Source: an uncultured Ruminococcus sp.
GTDB lineage: Bacteria > Bacillota > Clostridia > Oscillospirales > Ruminococcaceae
Assembly: GCA_902780505.1 (NCBI GenBank)
Contig: CACZFN010000026.1
Span: 56,354-120,353, forward strand
Reading direction: 5' to 3'
DNA length: 64,000 nt
Position numbers and translations under genes: made by a program. Below are positions 41,265 through 51,806 of the stretch, piece by piece; the first letter of the stretch is position 1, and each line of letters starts with the position of its first letter. The notes beneath the pieces were generated by a model. The model had not been told where the DNA came from. It was given only the letters and a program-made list of their open reading frames with translations, and made no database searches.

Positions 41265-44236
41265 TGACCGACACAGTAAATACAACAAAAACGATCAGGA
41301 AAAAGAATAAGAACGGCGGCTTCAGGGGGCTTTATGACCGCTTTATGGACAGGACTGAGGGCAGGCGGGTATATGCGCTTGTTTTTCTGCTGCCTGTTAT
41401 AACAATGTACCTTGTGTATGCGTTTTTTGAAGTGCACCCGTTTGGCGGCAATTCTGTTCTGGTGCTCGACTTAAACGGGCAGTATGTTTATTATTACGAA
41501 GCTATGCGTGATGCCTTCTGGGGCGACGGCAGCCTTATGTACGACTGGTCACGAAACCTTTCGGGCGAGATGTTCGGCATATTCGGCTATTACCTTGCAA
41601 GCCCGTTTATGATCATCGTCTGCCTTATGCCGAGGACTGCCATGTGCGGAGCTATTGAGCTTATGCAGCTTATGAAGGTCGGTACGGCAGCTGTCACATT
41701 TGCATACCTGCTGAGATTTACAGGCAAGCCCAAAAACGGCGCACTTATAGCGTTTTCAACATTTTACAGCCTTATGGCCTATATGATAGTGCAGTTTATG
41801 GATCCTATGTGGCTCGACGGGCTTATTTACCTGCCGCTTATCATTGTCGGCGTGCATAAGCTTGTGGATAACGGCAAAATGGCACCCTATATAATACCGC
41901 TTTCACTTATGTTCATAGCGCATTTCTATATAGGGTATATGATAGGCTTCTTTACGTTTATATATTTTGTGGCATACTGCTTTTCCAAAGAGGGCAGGAT
42001 ATTCGCAAAGGGTATTGAGTTTGTGTTACTTCGCTTTATTGCGGGCACTGTCGTGGCGATCCTATGCTCGTGTATCGTACTGATACCTGTGGTAAGCTCT
42101 CTGCGCCTCGGCAAACTTGAATTTACAACGCCCGACTGGTCAATGGCAACACAGTTTGATTTCCTGACCTTTATCACAAAGCTTTTCCCTATGTCATACG
42201 ACACGGTATACCCCGAAGGTCTGCCCATGATATACTGCGGGACTGCCATACTCCTGCTCGTGCCGCTTTTCTTTATGAACGATAAGATAGGCATGAAGCA
42301 AAAGGTCTCAAAGGGGCTTGTGTGTGCAGTGCTGTTTATCAGTATGTATATAAGGCCTGTTGATATAGTTTGGCACGGCTTCCAGGTGCCTAACTGGCTC
42401 CCTTTCAGGTATTCGTTTGCGTTTTCGCTTATGTTTGTGTGGATGGGGTATGAAGCCTTTGAACATTCGGACGGGATCACATCAAAGCAGATAGGCGGCG
42501 TGTTTACGGCACTTCTTGCGTTTCTGTTCTGGTGTGAGCGGGAAAACTACGAGCATTTCCAGATATTTGATTCCTACACCGATGACGCGGGTGAAGTGCA
42601 CTGGAAGATGCAGGGGATATGGTTTTCTGTCATAGCGCTTTCTATATACTTTGTGCTTATACACCTGCACAGAAAGTATAAGGCTTCAAAACCGCTTGCG
42701 GTGATAACGGTAATGCTTGTGTGCGCGGAGATGTTCTGCAATGCTTCCGACACGCTTGTCAAGATAGATAAGGACGTAGCCTACAGCACATATTATTCCT
42801 ATGAACCGTATATGTCAAATACAAGGGAATTTGTTCAGGAGATAAAGGATAAGGACGACAGCCTTTTCTACAGGAGTGAAGCGACTTTCCACAGAACTGT
42901 AAATGATCCGATAGGCACAGATTATCACGGGCTTTCACATTCAAGCTCGACTATGAATTCGCCTGCTCTGACACTTTTGAAACAGCTTGGTTTTGCATAC
43001 GGCGGGCATTATACAAAATATGACGGTGCCACACTGCTTACCGATTCGTTCTTTGACATAAAGTATCTTATGGATAAGGAGGGCAACAATAACAGGTACG
43101 TCGATTCAAGGATAAAGGTGCCCGAAGAATACAAGCTTGCGGGAAGCTCTGTCAAGACAAACCTTGTTTACGAAAAGCCTTCTCCTGATGAAGACAAGCA
43201 GGAACGGGAAGTCGAGGAAACCTACCTTTACTATGAAAACCCGTATGCGCTCGGGCTTGGCATGGTATCGTCAGACAGGATACTTGATGCAAAGCTTTCT
43301 GATCAGAACCCGTTTGAGAACCAGAACCAGATATTCAACTGCATACTCGGCGGTGACACGTTCACGCAGTTCTTTACAAGGCTCACACCTGTAAATTCCG
43401 ACAGGGAAAATGTAAATGAGACCTCACTTGTTGACGGGCACAAGAAGTTCTACAAGGCAAATACAGCACAGGCAGAGAGCCATGTGGACTATGTTGTCAG
43501 AATGGACAAGGACAGCAAGCTGTATATGTACCTGCCGAGCAAGTACGAGCGCAAGTGCAATATCTGGGTTCAGGACGAGGACGAATTCCAGGTAACTGAA
43601 AATGAAATGGACTTTGCAGGGGCGTTTTTTGAGGGCGATGACCTTTCAACACTCTGCCTTGGTGAGTTCAAAAAGGGGCAGGAGATAAGGATAAGGATAA
43701 CCCTTATCGACGAGGATAACGAAGCGTTCTGGCTCGATGAGCTGTTTTATACCTTTGATTTTGATGCCTTTGAAAAGGCGGTTGACAGGATAAGGGAACA
43801 CGGCGTGCTTGATCTGACCGATATGGGCGACAGATTTGTTAAGGGCACCGTAAACGCACAGGGAAGTGACAAATACCTGCTGACAACTATCCCCGACGAG
43901 GACGGTTGGGTAGTAAAGGTAAACGGCAAAAAGGTCGATTATGAAGTAACACTCGGCACGCTTATAACCATTCCGCTTGAAAGCGGGAATAACGAGATAG
44001 AAATGACATTCAGCCCGAACTATTTCAAGCTTGCGGTGGTGCTTACGGTAATAGGACTTCTTATGCTTGCAGGGATATTTATGTTTGAGTACAGGGACGG
44101 CATTATAATAGAGAAGATAATGTCAAGAGATGACAACTACCACCCGCAGGCAAAGATAGAAAAGGAAATAGAAAAACAAAACAAGCGTGAGAGCAAATCA
44201 CAGACAAAGGGGACGGATACGAAAATCAATTTTTAA
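41264..44236 (+). CDS. YfhO family membrane protein (GT-C glycosyltransferase)
   Basis: 990-aa integral membrane protein with about 12 hydrophobic segments between residues 30 and 495, then a long outside domain and one last segment near 925-945. DLNGQYVYYYEAMRDAFWG and the FGIFGYYLASP region are YfhO hallmarks. In Bacillus and Listeria, YfhO-type proteins are GT-C enzymes that decorate lipoteichoic acid with the sugar loaded by CsbB or GtlA. Here the same pairing suggests glycosylation of an outside polymer; the polymer is an inference. The C-terminus is a basic Lys/Gln tail. Confidence 0.88.
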   Translation: MTDTVNTTKTIRKKNKNGGFRGLYDRFMDRTEGRRVYALVFLLPVITMYLVYAFFEVHPFGGNSVLVLDLNGQYVYYYEAMRDAFWGDGSLMYDWSRNLSGEMFGIFGYYLASPFMIIVCLMPRTAMCGAIELMQLMKVGTAAVTFAYLLRFTGKPKNGALIAFSTFYSLMAYMIVQFMDPMWLDGLIYLPLIIVGVHKLVDNGKMAPYIIPLSLMFIAHFYIGYMIGFFTFIYFVAYCFSKEGRIFAKGIEFVLLRFIAGTVVAILCSCIVLIPVVSSLRLGKLEFTTPDWSMATQFDFLTFITKLFPMSYDTVYPEGLPMIYCGTAILLLVPLFFMNDKIGMKQKVSKGLVCAVLFISMYIRPVDIVWHGFQVPNWLPFRYSFAFSLMFVWMGYEAFEHSDGITSKQIGGVFTALLAFLFWCERENYEHFQIFDSYTDDAGEVHWKMQGIWFSVIALSIYFVLIHLHRKYKASKPLAVITVMLVCAEMFCNASDTLVKIDKDVAYSTYYSYEPYMSNTREFVQEIKDKDDSLFYRSEATFHRTVNDPIGTDYHGLSHSSSTMNSPALTLLKQLGFAYGGHYTKYDGATLLTDSFFDIKYLMDKEGNNNRYVDSRIKVPEEYKLAGSSVKTNLVYEKPSPDEDKQEREVEETYLYYENPYALGLGMVSSDRILDAKLSDQNPFENQNQIFNCILGGDTFTQFFTRLTPVNSDRENVNETSLVDGHKKFYKANTAQAESHVDYVVRMDKDSKLYMYLPSKYERKCNIWVQDEDEFQVTENEMDFAGAFFEGDDLSTLCLGEFKKGQEIRIRITLIDEDNEAFWLDELFYTFDFDAFEKAVDRIREHGVLDLTDMGDRFVKGTVNAQGSDKYLLTTIPDEDGWVVKVNGKKVDYEVTLGTLITIPLESGNNEIEMTFSPNYFKLAVVLTVIGLLMLAGIFMFEYRDGIIIEKIMSRDDNYHPQAKIEKEIEKQNKRESKSQTKGTDTKINF

Positions 44237-44337
44237 AAACCCACTTTCGTAAAGTAAGAGTATTAATGCAAGAAACAAAAAAATCTGCCGTAGGCACACC
44301 TTGTCTTGCTTCTTGCCTCTGATAATCTTGCATCTAA

Positions 44338-44366
44338 GGAAATCATTTTTTTAGAAATTGATTTCC
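44338..44366. other. Intergenic hairpin upstream of yebC
   Basis: GGAAATCA and TGATTTCC form a perfect 8-bp stem around a T-rich loop. Upstream, GCAAGAA and TTCTTGC pair loosely around 44270-44320. Without a T-run I cannot call either a terminator. Confidence 0.35.
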
Positions 44367-44387
44367 GTGGGGGACGGACGGAAGTCC

Positions 44388-44416
44388 TTGACGAAGCTGA
44401 AAAAATATGATATAAT
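44388..44416 (+). promoter_or_regulatory. Promoter of yebC
   Basis: -35 TTGACG (44388-44393), 17-bp spacer, perfect -10 TATAAT (44411-44416), 36 bp before the ATG; AAGGAG is the ribosome binding site. Confidence 0.85.
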
Positions 44417-44451
44417 ATAAAGGTTCAAAGATAATATAAGGAGTGAAATAA

Positions 44452-45198
44452 ATGTCAGGACATTCAAAATGGGCAAATATCAAGCGTAAAAAGGAAGCGA
44501 CAGACGGCGCAAGGGCTAAGATATTTACCAAAATAGGCAGGGAAATGGCTGTTGTTGTAAAAGAGGGCGGCCCGGATCCGAATAATAACGCAAAGCTCAG
44601 GGACCTTATATCTAAGGCTAAGGCTAATAATGTGCCTAATGAAAATATTGAGCGTATAATCAAAAAGGCTGCCGGCGACGCTGATAAGAACAACTATGAA
44701 TCTATGGTTTACGAGGGCTACGGCCCAAGCGGTGTTGCCGTTATCGTCGAGTGCCTGACGGATAATAAAAACCGTACAGCAGGCGATATCCGCCATTACT
44801 TTGACAAGTTCGGCGGCAACCTCGGAACAACGGGGTGTGTGTCGTTTATGTTCACATTACAGGGGAATATAGTTGCTGAGTATGACGGCAGCAAGGACGA
44901 GGACGCTGTTATGGAGGACGTAATGGACGCAGGCGCAGACGACTTCAATATCGACGAGGACGTTATCGAGATAACCTGTGCACCGAATGAAGTTTCCGCA
45001 GTAAGTGAAGCGCTGACAGCAAAGGGGTACAAGCTTATCTCTGCCGAAGCTGCACAGGTGCCTTCCAACTATACCACACTTGAGGACGAGGAAGCGATCA
45101 AGAAAATGAACCTCCTCCTTGAGCACCTTGAGGATAATGACGACGTTCAGAACGTATATCACAACTGGGATATGCCCGACGAACCCGAAGAAGACTGA
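44452..45198 (+). CDS. yebC: YebC/PmpR/TACO1 family protein
   Basis: 248 aa, full length for the family. The N-terminus SGHSKWANIKRKKEATDGAR and the segment NNVPNENIERIIKKAAG are diagnostic. YebC proteins were described as DNA-binding regulators; more recent work on relatives points to relief of ribosome stalling on proline-rich stretches. The role here is therefore open. Single gene between its own promoter and terminator. Confidence 0.93.
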   Translation: MSGHSKWANIKRKKEATDGARAKIFTKIGREMAVVVKEGGPDPNNNAKLRDLISKAKANNVPNENIERIIKKAAGDADKNNYESMVYEGYGPSGVAVIVECLTDNKNRTAGDIRHYFDKFGGNLGTTGCVSFMFTLQGNIVAEYDGSKDEDAVMEDVMDAGADDFNIDEDVIEITCAPNEVSAVSEALTAKGYKLISAEAAQVPSNYTTLEDEEAIKKMNLLLEHLEDNDDVQNVYHNWDMPDEPEED

Positions 45199-45207
45199 CA
45201 GTTTAAG

Positions 45208-45231
45208 ACCGCCTTTACAGGCGGTTTTTTC
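45208..45231 (+). terminator. Terminator after yebC
   Basis: ACCGCC-TTTACA-GGCGGT followed by TTTTT. Confidence 0.92.
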
Positions 45232-45266
45232 TAAGGCAGTTATCATAGCAGAAAAGAGGAACAATT

Positions 45267-45791
45267 ATGAAAAATATAACTGAATGCGGCTTTAAAGAAA
45301 CGGATACCGAAAAGCTCGGGTTTGATCCGTTTGAGAAGATAGGCAAAGAATGGATGCTTGTTACGGCAGGAAATGAAAGCGCGCTCAATACAATGACGGC
45401 TTCGTGGGGGTTTACAGGCGTTATGTGGGGGCAGCCGTGTGCGGTGACTGTTATAAGGCCGCAGCGCTACACAAAGGAATTTATTGATAAAAGCGGGTAT
45501 TTCACATTAAGCTTTTTTGACGAAAGCTACAGGCAGGCGCTTGCGCTTTGCGGCAGAGTCAGCGGGCGTGACACCGACAAGATATCACAGGCAAAGCTTA
45601 CACCTGTATCGGTGGGGGAGTCTTCGGCGTTTGAGCAGGCAAGCCTTGTGCTTTATTGCAGAAAGCTTTATGCAGGGCAGCTTCAGCCGTCAGCATTTAT
45701 TGACAAGAGCCTGATAGATGCAAATTATTCGGCGGGTGATTTCCACACCGCATATATCGGGCAGATAGTAAAAGCCTACACACGCGGGTAA
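45267..45791 (+). CDS. Flavin reductase-like domain protein
   Basis: 174-aa protein of the FMN-binding flavin reductase-like family (PF01613 type): WMLVTAGNESALNTMTASWG, VIRPQRYTKEFIDKSGYFTLS and the CGRVSGRDTDKI region are typical. It probably binds FMN and acts as a small cytoplasmic oxidoreductase. AAAAGAGGAAC lies before the ATG. Monocistronic, flanked by terminators. Confidence 0.85.
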   Translation: MKNITECGFKETDTEKLGFDPFEKIGKEWMLVTAGNESALNTMTASWGFTGVMWGQPCAVTVIRPQRYTKEFIDKSGYFTLSFFDESYRQALALCGRVSGRDTDKISQAKLTPVSVGESSAFEQASLVLYCRKLYAGQLQPSAFIDKSLIDANYSAGDFHTAYIGQIVKAYTRG

Positions 45792-45805
45792 GCGGATAAG
45801 ATGAA

Positions 45806-45846
45806 AAGAGGTAAGAAAGCGTTTTGCTTCTTACCTCTTGTTTTTT
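45806..45846. terminator. Bidirectional terminator between convergent genes
   Basis: AAGAGGTAAGAA-AGC and GCT-TCTTACCTCTT form a stem of about 14 bp with one bulge around a GTTTT loop, followed by TTTTTT on the plus strand and A-rich sequence giving T's on the minus strand. It serves the flavin reductase gene and mrnC. Confidence 0.88.
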
Positions 45847-46240
45847 ATGTGTTTTCGGGGGTGATATCTATAGCCTTGTATATCTCCTCGGCGCGGGTAT
45901 GCTGACCTGTCAGGTGCAGGAAGCCTAAAAGACATTCAAGCGCCGTAGCTGCGCGGTAGTCGGCAACTGAGGAATGCTTAGGGGCATTTACCCCGCCTGC
46001 GTTCCTGCCGCGGCGAAGAATATCGGCTTCTTCGTCCGTAAAGAAACCCTTGTCACTCAAATCCCTCAGAGCTGCCGCCTGATATTCGGCGCATACTTTT
46101 TTTACTGCAAGAGAATGCAGCTTTCTCACAGGCATATTTGCGCTGATAACAAGCTCGTCCCTCACAAACTGCTCGTAGACTGCGTCCCCCACAAATGCAA
46201 GTGACAGGGGGGAATACTGTCTTGCTTCATCTTTTGTCAT
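45845..46240 (-). CDS. mrnC: Mini-ribonuclease 3
   Basis: 131-aa RNase III catalytic domain without a double-stranded RNA-binding domain. It matures 23S rRNA in Firmicutes. SPLSLAFVGDAVYEQFVRD holds the acidic metal ligands, and DILRRGRNAGG, SSVADYRAATALECLLGFL complete the fold. AAGGAGAG lies before the ATG at 46240; the longer frame would run into obgE. It is the last gene of the rplU-obgE run, 10 bp after obgE. Confidence 0.92.
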   Translation of the reverse strand: MTKDEARQYSPLSLAFVGDAVYEQFVRDELVISANMPVRKLHSLAVKKVCAEYQAAALRDLSDKGFFTDEEADILRRGRNAGGVNAPKHSSVADYRAATALECLLGFLHLTGQHTRAEEIYKAIDITPENT

Positions 46241-46250
46241 AGGGCTCTCC

Positions 46251-48168
<1,918 letters not shown>

Positions 48169-48182
48169 AGCTGTTCTCCGTA

Positions 48183-48218
48183 ATAAAAAGCCCCGAACCG
48201 ACTTTTCGGCACGGGGCT
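48183..48218 (-). terminator. Terminator after rpmA
   Basis: On the minus strand AGCCCCGTGCCGA-AAAG-TCGGTTCGGGGCT (two mismatches) followed by TTTTTATT. Confidence 0.85.
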
Positions 48219-48232
48219 GTCTGATTTTGCAA

Positions 48233-48514
48233 TTAAGCCTGTGTGTAAACAGAAACCTTTTTCCTGTCCTTGCCGAGGCGCTCAAATCTTACAACACCGT
48301 CTGCTGTAGCAAAAAGTGTGTCGTCAGAGCCCTTGCCTACGTTGGTGCCGGGATGGATATGTGTGCCTCTCTGTCTTACAAGAATGTTTCCTGCTGTAAC
48401 GAACTGTCCGTCTGCCCTCTTGACACCAAGTCTTTTAGCTTCGGAATCACGGCCGTTCTTTGTGGAACCCATACCTTTCTTATGTGCAAAAAACTGCATT
48501 GAAATTACTAACAT
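48233..48514 (-). CDS. rpmA: 50S ribosomal protein L27 with Prp-cleaved N-terminal extension
   Basis: 93-aa ribosomal protein near the peptidyl-transferase centre. [19 protein letters not shown] is the L27 signature. The first residues [13 protein letters not shown] form the Firmicutes-type extension, cut after the QFF-A region by the protease Prp, whose gene lies directly upstream. The usual motif is LNLQFFA; here it reads [15 protein letters not shown] precedes the ATG at 48514. Confidence 0.95.
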   Translation of the reverse strand: MLVISMQFFAHKKGMGSTKNGRDSEAKRLGVKRADGQFVTAGNILVRQRGTHIHPGTNVGKGSDDTLFATADGVVRFERLGKDRKKVSVYTQA

Positions 48515-48556
48515 TTTAAATTACACCTCCGTCATGTAATTTATAGGGGGGAGTCC

Positions 48557-48877
48557 CTATCTTTCGTAAACGCTGATCTTTATACTATTCGGGTATTCGT
48601 GGGATATCATATCAAGCTGCATCATAAGCCCTAAAAGGATCTTATCGCCGTCGCCGTTTTTATCCTCACGAAGTTTGAGCAGAATATCATTTTCATAGCT
48701 TTCCACCGCGGCGTTTATCTTATATACCTCGGTTATAGTATTACAAGCCATCATAACAGCTGATGAGACCGCAGCACACGCTACATCATAGCCCTGCTCT
48801 GCAAGCCCCGCATGGCCGTTTATCTGAAAGCCCAGCAGCTTCTGCTCACGGCTTTTATAGAAATCTGCCCTTATCAT
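48557..48877 (-). CDS. prp: Ribosomal-processing cysteine protease Prp
   Basis: 106-aa protease that removes the N-terminal extension of L27. The catalytic His is in NGHAGLAEQG and Cys in YDVACAAVSSAVM, the canonical Prp arrangement. It lies between rplU and rpmA as in other Firmicutes. The start codon is 3 bp after the rplU stop, so translation is probably coupled. Confidence 0.92.
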   Translation of the reverse strand: MIRADFYKSREQKLLGFQINGHAGLAEQGYDVACAAVSSAVMMACNTITEVYKINAAVESYENDILLKLREDKNGDGDKILLGLMMQLDMISHEYPNSIKISVYER

Positions 48878-48880
48878 AGC

Positions 48881-49192
48881 TTATGCGTTTATTGCTTCGA
48901 TCTTTACCTGTGTGTAAGGCTGTCTGTGGCCCATTTTTCTCTTTTCGCCCTTCTTAGGCTTGTAAGTGAAAACTGTTACCTTCTTTGCCTTGCCGTTTTT
49001 CATAACCTTTGCTGCAACGCTTGCGCCTTCAACATAGGGGGCACCTACCTTGAAACCGTCATCCTTGCCGACTGCGATAACTTTATCAAAAGTTACGCTG
49101 TCCTCCTCCTTGACATCAAGCTTCTCGATAAATACAACGTCACCGACGTTTACCTGATACTGCTTTCCGCCTGTTTCGATAACTGCGTACAT
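48881..49192 (-). CDS. rplU: 50S ribosomal protein L21
   Basis: 103-aa ribosomal protein: [14 protein letters not shown] at the start and [15 protein letters not shown] near the end are typical. I use the ATG at 49192; the upstream part of the frame falls in the L21 leader. First gene of the rplU-prp-rpmA unit. Confidence 0.95.
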   Translation of the reverse strand: MYAVIETGGKQYQVNVGDVVFIEKLDVKEEDSVTFDKVIAVGKDDGFKVGAPYVEGASVAAKVMKNGKAKKVTVFTYKPKKGEKRKMGHRQPYTQVKIEAINA

Positions 49193-49194
49193 CT

Positions 49195-49265
49195 TAGAAT
49201 GCACCTGCCTTTTCATTAAAACTCGCTGTACTGCGGCGGCAGGGTTCACCTGCACTTAAACGGCC
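49195..49265 (-). ncRNA. Ribosomal protein L21 leader (candidate)
   Basis: Between promoter and rplU the minus strand carries GTGCAGGTGAACCCTGCC and then AAAAGGCAGGTGCATTC. The paired GCAGGTG motifs are typical of the Firmicutes L21 leader (RF00559-like), an autoregulatory RNA. I judged this by eye; a covariance search would decide. Confidence 0.6.
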
Positions 49266-49284
49266 GTATACAAGCGGCTTATAT

Positions 49285-49313
49285 ATTATACATCATTATT
49301 TATTTCAAGTCAA
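49285..49313 (-). promoter_or_regulatory. Promoter of rplU-prp-rpmA
   Basis: On the minus strand: -35 TTGACT (49313-49308), 17-bp spacer, perfect -10 TATAAT (49290-49285). Confidence 0.85.
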
Positions 49314-49370
49314 GAGAATTTACACTTTTTTTACATTTACCTATTATACGGATTTACGCAGTAAAGCAAA

Positions 49371-49401
49371 GACACTTCTGCTTTTATTTAGCAGAAGTGT
49401 C
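49371..49401 (-). terminator. Terminator of the cotJC remnant
   Basis: GACACTTCTGC and GCAGAAGTGTC form a perfect 11-bp stem with a 9-nt loop. On the minus strand TTTGCTTT follows. It lies 42 bp after the cotJC stop. Confidence 0.7.
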
Positions 49402-49442
49402 AGCGTCAAAGCTTTTTATATCAGCATTAGCAAATAATGCTT

Positions 49443-49871
49443 TTATTTGCAGTTATTTTTCTTGTCAAATGACGGGTTGAATGCGTAGAAGTTTTTGGAG
49501 TCGAGCATATCCGTCACGATACGCAGGCTTTCACCAAAACGCTGGAAGTGTACTATCTCACGCTCACGCAGGAACTTGATAGGATCCCTTACATCGGGAT
49601 CGTCTGTCAGGCGAAGGATATTGTCGTAGGTGACACGGGCTTTCTGTTCAGCAGCGAGGTCTTCGTTCAAGTCAGCTATCGGATCACCGAGCGACTGGAA
49701 ATACGCCGCCGTAAACGGCACCCCTGAAGCCGCCACAGGGTAAATGCCCGTTGTATGGTCAACAAAATACGCATCAAACCCGCCGTCCTTTATCTCCTTG
49801 GGTGTGAGATCGCGTGTCAGCTGGTAGATTATGGCCGATACCATTTCCATGTGGGAGAGTTCGTTTGCACC
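49443..49871 (-). pseudogene. cotJC: Spore coat protein CotJC / manganese catalase, 3' part only (disrupted by element)
   Basis: The minus-strand frame encodes the C-terminal part of a CotJC-type manganese catalase: ELSHMEMVSAIIYQLTR, FVDHTTGIYPVAASGVPF, EQKARVTYDNILRL, EREIVHFQRFGESLR and FYAFNPSF. Metal ligands in ELSH, EQKAR and EIVH are kept. Homology begins at about 49871 (codons for GANELSH); further upstream an in-frame TAA appears within a few codons and the serine recombinase gene begins its 3' end 29 bp away. Roughly the first third of the protein, including the first metal-binding Glu, is missing. The missing 5' part should lie at the other end of the element, beyond this window. 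Confidence 0.85.
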
Positions 49872-49900
49872 ACAATGTTATAATATAACATTTTTCAGCC
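49855..49900. other. Probable left attachment site (attL) of the prophage
   Basis: The cotJC homology ends at about 49871 and element sequence begins. AATGTTATA-A-TATAACATT (49874-49892) is a perfect 9-bp inverted repeat directly at the boundary, as expected for a recombinase arm site. The crossover dinucleotide cannot be fixed without the right end. Confidence 0.6.
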
Positions 49901-51387
49901 TATAGATCAAGCGTTACGCTTACAGTTATAGGCATCTGTCTGTATCTGTTTGACCTGTCTCTGAAATAGTCGATCCTTAGTACACTATCGGTAAGCAGCT
50001 TGTTGCGCTCGGCAGGGGTGATCGTGTCATAGCTTTCAAGCAGCTCGGTAAGGTTTTTTATCACTCTGTCGTAATTTGTCGTTTTGTTTGCCTTTGAGCT
50101 TATAAGAGCTGCCTCACTTTCAAGTGCCTCGCGTTTTTCCTTTAGCGCTATCTGGCGGTCGATGAATATTTCCTGAGTGTATACCTCCTGCTCTAACAGA
50201 TCATACAGCTTGTTCTGCTGCGCTCTTACCTTTTCGAGCTCGGCATTGATTTTTCTTAGCTTGTTTATTTCGGTGGTGTTGTCTTGTTTCCTGCTGCGCA
50301 CTAAGATAAGTCCGTTAAGCCCGTTTCTAAGTTCCTCTAAAATGTATTCCTCCACAACTCTGTACGGCGCTGAGGATACCTTGCATAAGGTGTTTGCGCA
50401 TATCATATAATCTTCGCCCCTGCGATTTCTGCGCAGTATCATAGCCCTTCCGCATTCGCGGCATTTGAGAATGTGAGCGAATGGGTTTGCAAGCTCAAAT
50501 TTTATCGGATTTTTAGGGTTCTTGCCGGTGCGTTCCTGCGCGGCAGCCCACATTTCCTCGGGGATCAGCGCATCATGCTTTCCCTTAAAAAGCTGACCGT
50601 CGGTACGGGGGCGCTCTGTCACCACTTTTCCGTCAACCACCTTTTTGCGCTGCGCTCTTACGCCCCAGCGTATCTTACCGCAGTAGACAGGGTTTGATAA
50701 TATTTCCCTCACGCTTGCTGTCGGGAAAAGCTCACCGCCGTTTCGGGGCTTATATCCTAATTCCGTAAGCTTTTTTGCAATGACACCTGCGGTCAGACCT
50801 TCATTTACATACATATCATATATGAGTTTTACGGCATCGGCCTCGTCATTCGCTTTGAGCGTGTAGCCCTTGCCGTTTTCTATTTTTACCTTGTCATAGC
50901 CATACGGTGCAAATCGCCCGAGGAAATTCCCTTCCTTAGCCGATGCGAGCCTGCCAGCCTGCAAGCGCCTGTTTATCGTCTTGTATTCACGCCTGCTCAT
51001 AAATAAGCCAAACTCAAAGTACTCCTCATCAAATTCGTTGAGCGGGTCGTAGACCTTTGCGGGGGTTATGATAAGCGTTCCCGTCAGCTTGAAGGCACGA
51101 GCCACAACGCCCTGGTCGATGCTGTCGCCACGGGCAAGGCGCTCAAGCTCCATTACAAGCACGCCCTCCCACCTGCCTGCCTCGACATCGGCAAGAAGCT
51201 TTTGCATCTGCGGGCGTGCAGCTATCGTTTCACCGCTGACTATTTCTTCGTAAATGCCGCCTATCTCGTAGCCGCCCTTTTGCGACAGCTCGGTGAGTAT
51301 TCTCTTGTGGCGACTCAGCGTTTCGCCCTCGCCCAGAGCTTCAAGCTCCTTGTCGGCTCGTGATTTTCTGAGGTACATAGCGTACAT
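49900..51387 (-). CDS. Large serine recombinase (phage integrase)
   Basis: 495-aa site-specific recombinase. The catalytic Ser9 is in MYLRKSRAD; the resolvase domain (about 1-140) also shows VLVMELERLARGD. The recombinase domain (about 150-290) has GRFAPYGYDK and NPVYCGKIRWG, a zinc ribbon (CRECG and CANTLC) lies at about 312-345, and a coiled coil at about 370-440 should control directionality. AAGGAG lies before the ATG. The gene reads toward the attachment site, 29 bp from the cotJC homology. Its start lies inside the 3' end of the DUF2085 gene. Confidence 0.94.
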   Translation of the reverse strand: MYAMYLRKSRADKELEALGEGETLSRHKRILTELSQKGGYEIGGIYEEIVSGETIAARPQMQKLLADVEAGRWEGVLVMELERLARGDSIDQGVVARAFKLTGTLIITPAKVYDPLNEFDEEYFEFGLFMSRREYKTINRRLQAGRLASAKEGNFLGRFAPYGYDKVKIENGKGYTLKANDEADAVKLIYDMYVNEGLTAGVIAKKLTELGYKPRNGGELFPTASVREILSNPVYCGKIRWGVRAQRKKVVDGKVVTERPRTDGQLFKGKHDALIPEEMWAAAQERTGKNPKNPIKFELANPFAHILKCRECGRAMILRRNRRGEDYMICANTLCKVSSAPYRVVEEYILEELRNGLNGLILVRSRKQDNTTEINKLRKINAELEKVRAQQNKLYDLLEQEVYTQEIFIDRQIALKEKREALESEAALISSKANKTTNYDRVIKNLTELLESYDTITPAERNKLLTDSVLRIDYFRDRSNRYRQMPITVSVTLDL

Positions 51388-51806
51388 GGTGAGTCAGCTC
51401 CTTTCTGTAGTTTTCCCCCCTCGGTGATCGTTGGCGGGGGAAAATCGTCCTTTTTGAGTCTTCCGATAATCGCAGATAATAGCGCAATGATAGTGCTCAA
51501 AAAACCATATCCAAACATAACTCCTGTGATAAAGCGCTTTGTGTTTGTAGATTCATAGCTGCTCACAAATTGAACTGAGCCGTCAATTACCAACGGCAGC
51601 ATAATAATTATTCCAAAGCAGGGATGCGTTTTGGTTTTTCCAAAAAACAGCCTAGCCCCTTCACCGCAGAGCATACCAAAGCAACGGGCACATATAGGCA
51701 TTTGCCATCCTTTTATGAAAAATGAACGCTCGGGTATCTGATGACAGCCCCAGTATTTGCTGCCAAGCTCCATTGATTTGATCCAAATCCTAGTTTTTGT
51801 ATCCAT
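51315..51806 (-). CDS. DUF2085 family membrane protein in prophage
   Basis: 163 aa. CHQIPERSFFIKGWQMPICARCFGML is spread over residues 21-46 and is the DUF2085 signature (Cys/His pairs that may bind metal). Two to three hydrophobic segments follow between about 60 and 115. The last 25 residues are read from sequence that also encodes the recombinase start (73-bp overlap) and look unstructured. The ATG overlaps the zinc-ribbon gene stop. Such proteins are not standard phage functions; it may be a lysogenic conversion gene. Function unknown. Confidence 0.8.
   Translation of the reverse strand: MDTKTRIWIKSMELGSKYWGCHQIPERSFFIKGWQMPICARCFGMLCGEGARLFFGKTKTHPCFGIIIMLPLVIDGSVQFVSSYESTNTKRFITGVMFGYGFLSTIIALLSAIIGRLKKDDFPPPTITEGGKLQKGADSPCTLCTSENHEPTRSLKLWARAKR

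Noticed and set aside
49443-49871. CotJC fragment as a complete short gene starting at the ATG at 49850
   Set aside because: It lacks a ribosome binding site, and homology continues upstream of that ATG until the element boundary, so it is the 3' piece of a longer gene.
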